Assembly: GCA_007750655.1 (NCBI GenBank)
Contig: CP036290.1
Span: 1,116,001 to 1,180,000 of the forward strand
Length of the DNA stretch: 64,000 nt
DNA from: Rohdeia mirabilis
GTDB lineage: Bacteria; Planctomycetota; UBA1135; GCA-002686595
Direction: 5' to 3'
Both the position numbers and the translations under genes were made by a program. The number at the start of each line of letters is the position of its first letter. Within the stretch, counting starts at the first letter, position 1. This document shows, one piece after another, positions 15,613 through 24,102 of the stretch. The notes beneath the pieces were generated by a model that ran no database searches, was not told the DNA's origin, and was given only the letters and a program-made list of their open reading frames with translations.

Positions 15613-16014
15613 ATGGCACGAGTAACAGGAATCGGCGGCGTGTTCTTCAAGGCCCGTGGTGAGAGCCGCGCGCTGGCCGCGTGGTACGCCGAGCATCTCG
15701 GGATCGACCTCGCGGAGTGGGGTGGTGCCGTGCTGCGCTGGCCCGACGACACGGCCGAGGATCGCGGCCTGACGGTCTGGCACGTGGCCGACGCGGACAC
15801 CAAGTGGTTCGCGCCCAGCGAGTCGTCCTTCATGATCAACTACCGCGTCGACGACCTGATCGAGCTGCTGGCGCAGTTGGAGGCCAAGGGCGTTCCGACC
15901 CACGCCGGACCCGAGACGCACGAGAACGGGAAGTTCGCGTGGATCATCGACCCGGACGGCAACAAGGTCGAGCTGTGGGAGCCGGCGCTCATGGACGACG
16001 GGAAGGGGGAGTAG
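15613..16014 (+). CDS. VOC family protein
   Basis: 133 residues with the typical opening ITGIGG-like ARVTGIGGVFFKARGES, the interior AAWYAEHLGIDLAEWGG, and the ending FAWIIDPDGNKVELWEPA, which contains the final metal-ligand Glu. This subfamily (short form, Trp-rich mid-section TVWHVADADTKWF) occurs widely next to other accessory enzymes. It follows the previous VOC gene by 45 nt and may be co-transcribed, although the two proteins are not close paralogues. Confidence 0.88.
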   Translation: MARVTGIGGVFFKARGESRALAAWYAEHLGIDLAEWGGAVLRWPDDTAEDRGLTVWHVADADTKWFAPSESSFMINYRVDDLIELLAQLEAKGVPTHAGPETHENGKFAWIIDPDGNKVELWEPALMDDGKGE

Positions 16015-16052
16015 AGTCGAGCGCGACCGTTCGAAGTCCGACACCACGCAAC

Positions 16053-16292
16053 GTGATCGATCCAACGCCTCCTGAGCCCGGCCCCGAGCGCGCCCGACGC
16101 GGCGGGAGCACGTGCCCGTTCTGCGGCACGGGCGGGGCCCATCCCGCCGAGGACTCGTGGATGTGCCTCGCGTGCGGGCGCCGCTGTCCGACCCGTGCCT
16201 ACGCGTGCCTGCATCCGGGCTGCTAGGAGTTCGTCGCGCTGGAGGACTCCTGCGCGAAGCACGCGGCCAAGCAACTGGACGCGCCCGATTGA
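16053..16292 (+). pseudogene. Zinc-ribbon protein interrupted by an in-frame TAG
   Basis: GTG 16053 opens a frame with STCPFCGTGGAHPAEDSWMC and LACGRRCPTRAYACLHPGC, giving 57 residues up to TAG 16224-16226. In the same frame the sequence continues EFVALEDSCAKHAAKQLDAPD to a TGA at 16290-16292. The continuation contains another Cys and His and fits the zinc-binding pattern of the first part, so the TAG looks like a nonsense mutation (one base from GAG). The truncated product could still bind zinc. Function unknown. Confidence 0.5.
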
Positions 16293-16324
16293 CGGGCGCG
16301 GCTCGAGAACGGGCCGGAACCACC

Positions 16325-17071
16325 ATGCACCCCGCCTTCACGCGCACCGACCACCGGCCCTGGCCGCACCCACAGCGCCCGAACGACTGGCGGCAGACGT
16401 GGCTCGACCTCGCGTTCGCGCACTGGCGGATCGACGCGGCAGCGCTGCGACCGCTCGTGCCGCCGGAACTCGAGATCCAGGAGTTCGACGGTTCGTCCTG
16501 GATCGGCGTGGTGCCGTTCCGGATGCGCGGCGTGATGCTGCGGCAGCTGCCGAGCCTGCCGTGGATTTCGAACTTCCCCGAGCTCAACCTGCGCATCTAC
16601 GTCGAGCACGAGGGCCGGCCGGGCGTGTGGTTCTTCAGTCTCGACGCGTCCAACTCCCTCGCCGTCTGGGCCGCGCGGACGTTCTTCCACCTGCCGTACC
16701 GCTGGGCGTCGATGCGGTGCGAGGAGCGCGACGGCACCTACCACTACCGCTCGCGTCGACACCTGGGGCGGGAGCGCGCCGAGTTCGCCGCGACGTACCG
16801 ACCGACGAGCGAGGTGTTCGAGGCCCAGCCCGGGTCGCTCGAGCACTGGCTGACCGAGCGCTACCAGCTCTTCGCGCAGAGCCCCGACGGCCGCCTCTTC
16901 ACCGGCCAGATCCATCACCACCCGTGGCCGCTGCAACGTGCGGAGATCGAGATCACTGAGAACCGGCTGCTCGAGCCACACGGACTCACCGTCGAGGGCG
17001 CGCCGGAGTCGGTGCTGTTCGCGAAGCGCATCGAAGTGGCGGTGTGGAACCTCGAGCGGCTCAGCACCTGA
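16325..17071 (+). CDS. DUF2071 (YqjF-like) family protein
   Basis: 248 residues. Family marks are WRQTWLDLAFAHWRIDAAAL with PLVPPELEIQEFDGSSWIGV at the start, LNLRIYVEHEGRPGVWFFSL in the middle, and IHHHPWPLQRAEIEI near the end. DUF2071 proteins are cytoplasmic beta-rich proteins related to acetoacetate decarboxylase folds. A second, divergent member is encoded at 18668. The full length is intact and typical of the family. Function unknown. Confidence 0.88.
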   Translation: MHPAFTRTDHRPWPHPQRPNDWRQTWLDLAFAHWRIDAAALRPLVPPELEIQEFDGSSWIGVVPFRMRGVMLRQLPSLPWISNFPELNLRIYVEHEGRPGVWFFSLDASNSLAVWAARTFFHLPYRWASMRCEERDGTYHYRSRRHLGRERAEFAATYRPTSEVFEAQPGSLEHWLTERYQLFAQSPDGRLFTGQIHHHPWPLQRAEIEITENRLLEPHGLTVEGAPESVLFAKRIEVAVWNLERLST

Positions 17072-17191
17072 ACGGACCTGCGCGAGCGGCGAGCGCCAGA
17101 TGGTCGCAACGGCACGGCGCATGTACGAGATGCGCTCGCCTGCACCTTGTTGCCTGTGGCCCACGAGAGTGACGGCCTCACTCACCGACCC

Positions 17192-17731
17192 ATGACGAAC
17201 GTGCAGCTCGAACTCGCGACCGCAGACCGCGCCCAGGTGATCACGAACCTCTGGCCGCTCTACCAGCACGACGTCTCCGCCTTCGAGCGAACGGCGCCGA
17301 ACCAGCACGGCATCTTCAACTCGGACGAAGGCGTCGTCTCGTTGGACGAACACGCGAACTCGCTCGGACCGTGGTGGAACGATCCCGAATCGCTCTTTCC
17401 GTACCTGATCGAGGTGGATGGAGCACCGGCCGGTTTCAACTTCGTCGCGGCGCGCGACCGCCTGCCTAGCGGCATCGACGCGGACTTCGTCGTGCACGAG
17501 TTCTTCGTCCTGCACGCGTACCGCGGCACCGAAGTCGCGGAGCGCGCGGCGATCGCGGGATTCGAACGCCATTCAGGATCGTGGGAGATCGTGACCTGGG
17601 TGGACAACGTCAGGGCCATCGCGTTCTGGCGCCGGGCGATCGGGACGTTCACGGCCCAGCGGTTCAGCGAGGACACGGCCATCGATCATCCCTGGGGACC
17701 GCGGGTCCGCTTTCGCTTCGACACCGCATGA
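17192..17731 (+). CDS. GNAT family N-acetyltransferase
   Basis: 179 residues from ATG 17192. The sequence TADRAQVITNLWPLYQHDVS, followed by PYLIEVDGAPAGFNFVAARD, then HEFFVLHAYRGTEVAERAAI (acetyl-CoA loop) and VDNVRAIAFWRRAIGTF, defines a GNAT of the kind usually annotated as a predicted acetyltransferase. The substrate is unknown. The acetyl-CoA loop has RGTEVAERA, where most GNATs have R-x-x-G-x-G, so activity may be altered. It ends 1 nt before the P-loop kinase gene, suggesting co-translation. Confidence 0.85.
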   Translation: MTNVQLELATADRAQVITNLWPLYQHDVSAFERTAPNQHGIFNSDEGVVSLDEHANSLGPWWNDPESLFPYLIEVDGAPAGFNFVAARDRLPSGIDADFVVHEFFVLHAYRGTEVAERAAIAGFERHSGSWEIVTWVDNVRAIAFWRRAIGTFTAQRFSEDTAIDHPWGPRVRFRFDTA

Positions 17732-17732
17732 C

Positions 17733-18272
17733 ATGCCCCGCATCCTGATCACCGGCAACTCCGGCTCTGGCAAGTCGACGCTCGCGCGAGCGCTGTCCGC
17801 CCGCTTCGACTGCCCGCACGTGGATCTCGACATGGTCGCGTGGGAGGAGGGGGGCGCGGGAGAGGACGGCAGTGCGCCACCGACGCGCCGCGCCCTCGCG
17901 GACAGCGCCGCGCGCATCGATGCCTTGCTCGACGGGCACGACGACTGGATCGTCGAGGGCTGCTACGCCGATCTGCTCGAGCTCGTCCTGCCGCGCGCGA
18001 CCGAGTTCGTGTTCCTCGACCCCGGCATCGAGGCCTGCCGAGCCAACTGCCGCCGGCGACCGTTCGAGCCGCACAAGTACCCGTCGCCACAGGAGCAGGA
18101 CCGGAACCTGCCGATGCTGCTCGAGTGGGTCGGCCGCTACGCCGAGCGCACCGACGCGTTCTCGGCCATGGCGCACCGCCGCCTGTTCGACGGGTTCGAT
18201 GGCCCCAAGCACCGTTTCACGTCGGAGGTGGGCGCGGAGGAGCGGGCCAGGATCGGCGGCGGCGCGGGCTGA
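17733..18272 (+). CDS. P-loop nucleotide-binding protein, adenylate-kinase-like
   Basis: 179 residues. Walker A GNSGSGKST is at residues 8-16, followed by ARFDCPHVDLDMVAWEEG, the common topology of shikimate- or adenylate-kinase-like P-loop proteins. DDWIVEGCYADLLELVLPRA and EFVFLDPGIEACRANCRRRP supply the Walker B-like strand and the lid. Such stand-alone proteins are generally annotated as AAA or shikimate kinase relatives without a proven substrate. It starts immediately after the GNAT stop. Confidence 0.85.
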   Translation: MPRILITGNSGSGKSTLARALSARFDCPHVDLDMVAWEEGGAGEDGSAPPTRRALADSAARIDALLDGHDDWIVEGCYADLLELVLPRATEFVFLDPGIEACRANCRRRPFEPHKYPSPQEQDRNLPMLLEWVGRYAERTDAFSAMAHRRLFDGFDGPKHRFTSEVGAEERARIGGGAG

Positions 18273-18368
18273 GGGGCGGGCGTCCCGATCAGCGCGAGCG
18301 AGCCGGATCGCGACGCCATCCGCTCGATTCCATCCTCCCGTCGCCGCGCCGTTACCATCGATGGCACC

Positions 18369-18587
18369 ATGAGCGATCTCGACGGACCCATGCAGTGCCC
18401 GCGCTGCACGACACCTCTCGACTACGTGGGCACCAAGCGCTTCCACGAGGGCACCCGCTGGGGCGTCCTCGGCGAACTGGGAGAGCTGTTCACCAACCGC
18501 GAGCACTTCGACGTGTACGTGTGCCCCCGCTGTGGCCGCGTCGAGCTCTTCGTGGACGGGATCGGCGAGGAGTTCCGCCCGCACTGA
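18369..18587 (+). CDS. Small zinc-ribbon protein
   Basis: 72 residues with two CxxC pairs, MQCPRCTTPLDYVG and YVCPRCGRVELFVDG, forming one zinc ribbon. Between them FHEGTRWGVLGELGELF resembles the nucleotide- or metal-proximal loop of small ribbon proteins found across bacteria. Function unknown. TACCAT at 18353-18358 lies 10 nt before the ATG and may be its -10 element. Confidence 0.75.
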   Translation: MSDLDGPMQCPRCTTPLDYVGTKRFHEGTRWGVLGELGELFTNREHFDVYVCPRCGRVELFVDGIGEEFRPH

Positions 18588-18667
18588 CGTGCGCCGGGGA
18601 AGAACGTCGGTGAGCCGATCGATTCGCCGCCCCGCGGCCCCGAACGTCGACCACAGGGAGCGAGTCC

Positions 18668-19381
18668 ATGGACGTCATGACCGGAGTGATCGACCATCGG
18701 ATCCTCCTCAACTACCGCATCGATCCGAAGGCGCTGCGACGGATCCTTCCGGCACCGCTCGAACCCAAGCTCGTGGACGGTTGGGGGATCGGCGGCATCT
18801 GCCAGGTGTCGCTCAGCCGAATGCGACCGCGCGGACTTCCGGCGATCGTCGGCACCAGCAGCCACAACGCCGCCCATCGGATCGCCGTGACGCACGCCGG
18901 CGGCGAGGGCGTGTACGTCCCGCGGCGCGACACGGGCTCGCGCATCAACCAGCTCGCGGGCGGGCGCCTGTTCCCCGGTGCCTACCGCTACTCGGACTTC
19001 CGCGTGCACGTCGAGGGCGAGCGCTACGACGTGCGGGTCACGGATGGTGAAGGTGCGACGGTCGTGGCGGTCGAAGCCGAAGTCTCGCGCACCCTCTCCG
19101 GCGACTCAATCTTCCCCGACCTCGAGAGCGCGTCCGACTTCTTCCGCGGCGGCGGCATCGGCTGGTCGCCCGGTTCCGATCCGTCGACGCTGGACACGAT
19201 CGAGCTGTGGACGCGCGAATGGAACATGGTGCCGCTCGAGGTGCGGTCGCAGACCTCGGGCTACTTCGGCGATCCGGCGCTGTTCCCCGCCGGCTCGGTC
19301 GAGTTCGACAGCGGCCTCTTGATGCGGGACATCGAGCACGAGTGGCGTGCACAGGAAGGGCTCGCCTGCGTGTGTTCCTGA
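18668..19381 (+). CDS. DUF2071 family protein
   Basis: 237 residues: DHRILLNYRIDPKALRRILP, LEPKLVDGWGIGGICQVSLS and RPRGLPAIVGTSSHNAAHRI are hallmarks of the second DUF2071 subgroup, distinct from the one encoded at 16325. The C-terminal half contains EWRAQEGLACVCS with a terminal Cys pair. No membrane segments. It is probably an enzyme of the acetoacetate-decarboxylase-like fold, reaction unknown. ATG 18668 and a second Met four codons in are both possible starts. Confidence 0.82.
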   Translation: MDVMTGVIDHRILLNYRIDPKALRRILPAPLEPKLVDGWGIGGICQVSLSRMRPRGLPAIVGTSSHNAAHRIAVTHAGGEGVYVPRRDTGSRINQLAGGRLFPGAYRYSDFRVHVEGERYDVRVTDGEGATVVAVEAEVSRTLSGDSIFPDLESASDFFRGGGIGWSPGSDPSTLDTIELWTREWNMVPLEVRSQTSGYFGDPALFPAGSVEFDSGLLMRDIEHEWRAQEGLACVCS

Positions 19382-19549
19382 GCTGCGCGTCGCGGTGGGG
19401 GCGCCGGCGCGTGGTCGTTCCGGCGTGCCGCGGGGGCGCGCCGGAACACCTGCTGCGCACGGCGTCGGCGACGTGTTCCGACCGCGCCGTCGATCGCGTA
19501 CGGTTCGCGTAGAACGGCGAACCTCTTCCGACCAACAGCCTCCCGTCCG

Positions 19550-19939
19550 ATGACCGACCCGACGCAGATCGTCCGCGACCTCTACTCCGCATTCGCAGCC
19601 GGCGACGTGCCCGGCGTCCTGGATGCGCTCGCCCCCGACGTGCACTGGACCGAGATGGCCGGCGGGCCCTACGGCGGCGTCTACACCGGACCGGACGCCG
19701 TGCTCGAGAACGTGTTCATGCGGTTCGGCACCGAGTGGGAGGACTTCACGGCCGTGCCGCGCGAGTTCGTGAGCCAGGGCGACACCGTGGTGGCGCTCGG
19801 CACCTACAGCGGCACCTATTCGCCCACGGGCAAGAGCTTCGCCGCGCCTTTCGCGCACGTGTGGAAGCTGGCGGACGGCGTGATCGCGAGCCTCGAGCAG
19901 TACACGGACACGTTCGTGCACCGCGAGCCGATGGGCTAG
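19550..19939 (+). CDS. Nuclear transport factor 2 (SnoaL-like) family protein
   Basis: 129 residues. VRDLYSAFAAGDVPGVLDAL, DVHWTEMAGGPYGGVYTGPD and TYSGTYSPTGKSFAAPFAHV followed by WKLADGVIASLEQYTDT are the standard NTF2/SnoaL ketosteroid-isomerase-like pattern. These cone-shaped barrels act as isomerases, hydrolases or binding modules; the ligand cannot be deduced. Complete and typical in length. Confidence 0.9.
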   Translation: MTDPTQIVRDLYSAFAAGDVPGVLDALAPDVHWTEMAGGPYGGVYTGPDAVLENVFMRFGTEWEDFTAVPREFVSQGDTVVALGTYSGTYSPTGKSFAAPFAHVWKLADGVIASLEQYTDTFVHREPMG

Positions 19940-20179
19940 TCGAACCGATGTTCCAAGGGCCGCGGTCGACGCTGCTCCGTGACCGCGCGTGCACGCTGGC
20001 GCTCTTGGACCCGGCGACGACGCTCGCGGTGGCGCGGCGCGGCGCAGAGCCCCGGATCCTTGGCCGAGACCCGAAGGCCGTCCTCCTCGACGACGGCCAC
20101 GCGTCGTCCCACGCGACACCCTCTTGCCGCCGACTCGAGTGCACTCGATCCACCGAGCCGGCCCGGACGATCCACCCCG

Positions 20180-20959
20180 ATGAGACGCCTGCACCTGTTC
20201 GAGTGGGAGGACCAGTTCTGGTTCCCCGCGACGCTGCGCGACCTGATGACCGACTACCTGCGGTTCGTCGTCGCCTTGTTCAAGATGTCCGCGCCGGTGG
20301 TGCCGCTGCTCGATCGGCTGCTCACCGAGACCGGATCGACGCGCATCGTCGATCTCGCGTCGGGCGGCGGAGGGCCGTGGGGGACGCTCGCGCCCGCGCT
20401 GCGCGAGAGCCACCCGGACCTGCGCGTGACCTTGACCGATCGCTATCCGAACCTCTCGGCCCTGCGCGTGGCCGCGGCCTCGGCGCCCGAGGTGATCGAG
20501 ATCCGCACCGAGCCGGTGGACGCCCTCGACGTGCCGGACGACCTGGACGGCGTGCGCACCCAGTTCCTCTCGCTACATCACTTCCGTCCCGACCAGGTGC
20601 GCGCGATCTTCGCGAACGCCGTCGCGGCGGGACGGCCGATCGCGGTGTTCGAGTTCCAACAGCGAGACCTCGCTCACCTGATCCGATTCGCGCTGTCGCC
20701 GGTGTTCGTGCTGCTCCTGTCGTGGGCGATCCGACCCTTCTCGCTGCGGCGCATCCTGTTCACCTACCTGATCCCCGTGGTGCCGCTGCTGATCATGTGG
20801 GACGGGGTCGTGTCCGTGCTGCGGACCTACACACCGGACGAGCTCGAGCGGATCGTCGCGTCCGTCCCCGGGGCGGCCGGCTACGACTGGGACGTGGGCG
20901 CGGCGACGGAAGGGCAGGCCTCGGTGGTGCGCGCGATCGGACGGCCGCGGATGGTGTGA
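20180..20959 (+). CDS. Membrane-associated SAM methyltransferase-like protein
   Basis: 259 residues from ATG 20180. A class I methyltransferase core is suggested by TRIVDLASGGGGPWGTLAPA (SAM motif I) and VTLTDRYPNLSALRVAA. After the core come two hydrophobic segments, FALSPVFVLLLSWAIRPF and ILFTYLIPVVPLLIMWDGVV, followed by a short C-terminal domain ending VVRAIGRP. The substrate is unknown; a membrane lipid or prenyl-type acceptor is possible because of the hydrophobic segments. The upstream 240 bp (19940-20179) contain no recognised gene. Confidence 0.75.
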   Translation: MRRLHLFEWEDQFWFPATLRDLMTDYLRFVVALFKMSAPVVPLLDRLLTETGSTRIVDLASGGGGPWGTLAPALRESHPDLRVTLTDRYPNLSALRVAAASAPEVIEIRTEPVDALDVPDDLDGVRTQFLSLHHFRPDQVRAIFANAVAAGRPIAVFEFQQRDLAHLIRFALSPVFVLLLSWAIRPFSLRRILFTYLIPVVPLLIMWDGVVSVLRTYTPDELERIVASVPGAAGYDWDVGAATEGQASVVRAIGRPRMV

Positions 20960-21055
20960 GGTGTGCGCGCGGAGTGCGAGATCGTTCGCCGAGCACCACG
21001 CTCCGACACCGTTCACTGCATTGCTCCGGAACCAGTGCCCCGTGAATCGAATCCA

Positions 21056-21508
21056 ATGACCACCAACACCGTCCGCCTGCACCGCGTGCTGCGTTCGACG
21101 CCCGAGCGCGTGTACCGCGCCTTCCTCGAGCCCGAAGCCATGGTGAAGTGGCTCCCGCCCGACGGGTTCACCGCTGCGGTCACCCAGGCCGACGCGCGGG
21201 TGGGGGGCGGCTACCGCATGTCCTTCACGAACTTCAACACCGGGTCGAGCCACTCGTTCGGCGGGACCTACGTGGAGCTCACGCCGCACAGTCGCATCCG
21301 CTACACGGACCGCTTCGACGATCCGCAGTTGACCGGTGAGATGCAGGTCACGATCTCGATCGCGCCGGTCGCGATCGGCGTCGAGCTGACGATCGTGCAG
21401 GAGGGCATCCCCGCCGCGATTCCGGTCGAGTTCTGCTACGCCGGCTGGCAGGAGTCGCTGTCGCTCTTGGCGCGTCTGGTCGAGCCGGAGATCCCGGACG
21501 CCCCCTGA
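21056..21508 (+). CDS. SRPBCC (AHSA1-like) family protein
   Basis: 150 residues: VRLHRVLRSTPERVYRAFLE, VKWLPPDGFTAAV and ARVGGGYRMSFTNF form the N-terminal half of an Activator-of-Hsp90-like START fold, and YAGWQESLSLLARLVEPEI is the C-terminal helix. The hydrophobic cavity of these proteins binds small ligands. The neighbour at 21567 encodes a second, lipoprotein member of the same superfamily. ATG 21056 is preferred because upstream codons read poorly. Confidence 0.88.
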   Translation: MTTNTVRLHRVLRSTPERVYRAFLEPEAMVKWLPPDGFTAAVTQADARVGGGYRMSFTNFNTGSSHSFGGTYVELTPHSRIRYTDRFDDPQLTGEMQVTISIAPVAIGVELTIVQEGIPAAIPVEFCYAGWQESLSLLARLVEPEIPDAP

Positions 21509-21554
21509 AGAGAGCCGCCCGGGCTGTGAAGACGGCTCGGGCGCGGGGGCGCGC

Positions 21555-21560
21555 TAGCAT
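21555..21560 (+). promoter_or_regulatory. -10 element TAGCAT, leaderless start
   Basis: TAGCAT ends 6 nt before ATG 21567, matching the spacing at 6142, 24091, 33657, 39859 and 45677. There is no room for a Shine-Dalgarno sequence on such a transcript. Confidence 0.6.
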
Positions 21561-21566
21561 CGCCGC

Positions 21567-22202
21567 ATGAGCGCTCCCACTTCGACCTCGCCCGGCCCCT
21601 CGCTCGTCCTCGCATCTGCGTTCGCCCGCGCGGGGGCGCTCGGCGCCGTGATCCTGTTCGCGGCGTGCCAGGGGCCATCCGGGTCGGACGCTGCGTCCGA
21701 CGAGCCCTCCGCGACCGACGCGATCGTGAGCCGGATCGTCCGCACCGCTGCCGAGGACCTGATCGTCGAACAGACCGTGTTCGTCGACGCCCCGGTCGCG
21801 CAGGTGTGGGCGGCCTACACGACGGAAGCGGGCTGGCAGGCATGGGCGGCTCCGGTGGTCGAGATCGATCTGCGCGCGGGCGGCACCATCCGCACGAACT
21901 ACGCGCCCGGCGCGGCGATCGGCGACCCCGGCACGAACACGCTGCACATCCTGAACCTCGTGCCCGAACGCGTCCTGACCCTGCAGGCCGAACTCGACCA
22001 GAACTGGCCCGAGGTCATGCAGCAGGACGCGGGGCGACTGATGAACCTGGTGCTGTTCGAGGCGCTGGCACCGGAGCGGACGAAGATCACCTCGTACGGC
22101 CTCGGCTACCGCGACAGCCCGGAGTACGACGCGTTGATGAGTTTCTTCGTGCCGGCGAACGAGGGGCTCTACGCCGGATTGAAGCAGTACCTCGAAGACT
22201 GA
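21567..22202 (+). CDS. SRPBCC-domain lipoprotein
   Basis: 211 residues. The N-terminus holds a hydrophobic stretch and lipobox LFAAC (lipidated Cys about residue 34), then a Ser/Asp-rich tether, then a START/SRPBCC domain: TVFVDAPVAQVWAAYTTEAG, WQAWAAPVVEIDLRAGGTIR and the C-terminal helix YDALMSFFVPANEGLYAGLK. Export of an SRPBCC protein to the envelope is less usual than the cytoplasmic form and suggests ligand capture outside the cytoplasm. It has its own leaderless-type promoter, so it is not simply the second gene of the preceding one. Confidence 0.85.
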   Translation: MSAPTSTSPGPSLVLASAFARAGALGAVILFAACQGPSGSDAASDEPSATDAIVSRIVRTAAEDLIVEQTVFVDAPVAQVWAAYTTEAGWQAWAAPVVEIDLRAGGTIRTNYAPGAAIGDPGTNTLHILNLVPERVLTLQAELDQNWPEVMQQDAGRLMNLVLFEALAPERTKITSYGLGYRDSPEYDALMSFFVPANEGLYAGLKQYLED

Positions 22203-22221
22203 GCTCGCATCGGCACGAACC

Positions 22222-22704
22222 ATGTCCACCCCGAAGCCTCCCGTGGCCGTCCGCGCCGCCGACGTCGCTCCGCGCACCAAGCCCTCCGCCTACCCCGCGC
22301 CGTTCGCCGCTCGTATGGACGGTCGCGTGAAGCGCCAGCTGGGCGACCTGTTCGGACTCACGAACTTCGGCGTGAACCTGACGCGCCTCGCACCCGGCGC
22401 TTCGTCCGCGCTGCGCCACGCGCACGAGCTGCAGGACGAGTTCGTGTACGTGCTGGAAGGCCGACCGACGCTGCACACGGACGCCGGCCCGACGCCGCTC
22501 GAGCCGGGGATGTGCGCTGGCTTTCCCAAGGGCACGCGCGACGGGCACCGACTCCTGAACGAGACCGCGAGCGACGTCGTGTACCTCGAGATCGGCGACC
22601 GCACGCCGGGCGACCGTGCGATCTATCCCGACGACGATCTCGAAGCGCGCCAGGTCGACGGTCGCTGGGCCTTCTTCCACAAGGACGGCACGCCGTACGG
22701 ATGA
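22222..22704 (+). CDS. Cupin domain protein
   Basis: 160 residues. AARMDGRVKRQLGDLFGL and FGVNLTRLAPGASSALRHAH lead into cupin motif 1 (HAHELQDEFVYVLEG), and motif 2 is GMCAGFPKGTRDGHRLLN. This subfamily is often annotated as a cupin or transcriptional-regulator-associated protein without HTH. The stop overlaps the start of the next gene (ATGA at 22701), so the cupin and the GFA protein are translationally coupled. The coupling suggests a shared detoxification function, which is an inference. Confidence 0.88.
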   Translation: MSTPKPPVAVRAADVAPRTKPSAYPAPFAARMDGRVKRQLGDLFGLTNFGVNLTRLAPGASSALRHAHELQDEFVYVLEGRPTLHTDAGPTPLEPGMCAGFPKGTRDGHRLLNETASDVVYLEIGDRTPGDRAIYPDDDLEARQVDGRWAFFHKDGTPYG

Positions 22705-23114
22705 GCGCGCGGCACTTCTCCTCGAACTCGACCATGCACACCGGATCCTGTCTGTGCGGCGCCGTCCGCTTCGAAGTGGCCGGCGAACTGTTCGCGCCCG
22801 ATGCCTGCCACTGCACGCGCTGTCGCAAGCTGTCGGGGCACTTCTGGGCCTCGACCGACGTGCGCCGCGCCGACGTGACGGTGCACGGCGCCGACGCGGT
22901 CACCTGGTTCGCGACGTCGAAGAGCGTGCGCCGCGGCTTCTGCTCGACCTGCGGCGCCCAGCTGTTCTGGGACCCGATCGAGAAGGACACACTGGCGATC
23001 GCGATGGGGGCCTTCGACGGGCCGACGGGGGTGCGGCTCGCCCTGCACATCCACGTGGCCGACCGCGGCGACTACTACGAGCTCGGTGACGGCGTGCAGC
23101 AGAACGCGCACTGA
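22701..23114 (+). CDS. GFA family glutathione-dependent formaldehyde-activating-like protein
   Basis: 137 residues. The zinc ligands of the GFA/CENP-V fold are all present: TGSCLCGAVRFEV, DACHCTRCRKLSG and GFCSTCGAQLFWD. Family members bind zinc and thiol-containing substrates, but only a few act on S-hydroxymethylglutathione. The gene overlaps the upstream cupin by 4 nt. An internal Met at residue 12 (MHTGSCLCG) could be an alternative start and gives the more typical length. Confidence 0.9.
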   Translation: MSARHFSSNSTMHTGSCLCGAVRFEVAGELFAPDACHCTRCRKLSGHFWASTDVRRADVTVHGADAVTWFATSKSVRRGFCSTCGAQLFWDPIEKDTLAIAMGAFDGPTGVRLALHIHVADRGDYYELGDGVQQNAH

Positions 23115-23154
23115 GACGGACCGACCGGCGCGCTCGACGTCGCGCAGATCACCC

Positions 23155-23529
23155 ATGGACCATCCCTCCGACGACCTCGCGAACCGCCGACCCGTGTGGA
23201 CCGCGCTGGCGACGCTCTTCCTCGACGACGACCCACGGGCCACGCTCGCGAGTCGCGCGCGCACGCTCGCCGCGTCGCCGTACTCGCTGGACGAGCTCGA
23301 GCAGGTGTTCAAGGACGAGGTGCTGCCGGTGTGCGGTGCGAATCTGGCCTCGCCGGCGGGGGAGTGGGCCGGTTTCGACGCGGACTGGCTGGAAGCGCGG
23401 ATCCTCGATGTCGTCGCGAAGCCCGCGAGCCGCGCCAAGCGTCTCGTCGCGAGCTGGAACGCCCCGTCCGCGGACTGGCGCGCTACGCTCGACGAGGTTG
23501 CGAGGCTCCGCGGTTCGCAGCACGGGTGA
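23155..23529 (+). CDS. DUF7079 family-like small protein
   Basis: 124 residues, all-helical and acidic. NRRPVWTALATLFLDDDPR at the start, YSLDELEQVFKDEVLPVCGA in the middle and the penultimate helix ADWRATLDEVARLR match a family of small cytoplasmic proteins found beside toxin-immunity genes and in integrons. No function is known. Assignment is by pattern recall and should be tested by profile search. Confidence 0.6.
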   Translation: MDHPSDDLANRRPVWTALATLFLDDDPRATLASRARTLAASPYSLDELEQVFKDEVLPVCGANLASPAGEWAGFDADWLEARILDVVAKPASRAKRLVASWNAPSADWRATLDEVARLRGSQHG

Positions 23530-23581
23530 GGCGTTCGGCTCGGATCGAACGACGCGCGGCGGCACGCAGTGGACCAATTCC

Positions 23582-23971
23582 ATGCAGCTCTTCACCGAAC
23601 TTCGGAACCGCACCCGCCACGTGGCCGTGTTCACGCCGCCCCTGCGTCCGGTGGTGTGGGTCACGGTCGTGTACGCCCAGCTCTTGTCCCTGTGGTTCTC
23701 GTGGCTCATGTCCACGGCGCGGGTGCCGCGCGCGGGCGCTCCGGAGGCGTACCGCATCTACTCGACGTTCGAACTGACGCTCACGAGCGTGATCGACGCG
23801 GCGCTGATCGCATGGCTCGTGTTCGACCTCGTCGGGTCGCGGCGGGCGCCGGCGGGGCTCTCGCGCGCGCGCGTCGCCGGCGCGCTCGGTGGCATCGGGC
23901 TCGTGGCTTCGATCCAGACGCTCGCACTCCTCGCGCACGACCCGCATTCGCCTCCGATCTGGTTGTGGTAG
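23582..23971 (+). CDS. Small membrane protein of unknown function
   Basis: 129 residues with three predicted transmembrane segments: PLRPVVWVTVVYAQLLSLWF, LTSVIDAALIAWLVFDLV and GALGGIGLVASIQTLALLA. No motif was recognised. The C-terminus ends PPIWLW. The gene follows the DUF7079-like gene by 52 nt on the same strand, and the next gene has its own promoter. Confidence 0.65.
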   Translation: MQLFTELRNRTRHVAVFTPPLRPVVWVTVVYAQLLSLWFSWLMSTARVPRAGAPEAYRIYSTFELTLTSVIDAALIAWLVFDLVGSRRAPAGLSRARVAGALGGIGLVASIQTLALLAHDPHSPPIWLW

Positions 23972-24090
23972 CAACCGACTCGGTGACCGCGAGAGACGCT
24001 CGCGACCATGCGACGAAGTCCTGCTCCGATCGCTGAGGCGCGGCGTTCGCTCGCACCCCCGGCGCGCGACGAGCTCGCGTCGGCCGGCGC

Positions 24091-24096
24091 TAGCAT
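24091..24096 (+). promoter_or_regulatory. -10 element TAGCAT, leaderless start
   Basis: TAGCAT followed by GGCGCG and ATG 24103, a spacing of 6 nt. Identical hexamer and spacing to the promoter at 21555. Confidence 0.6.
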
Positions 24097-24102
24097 GGCG
24101 CG

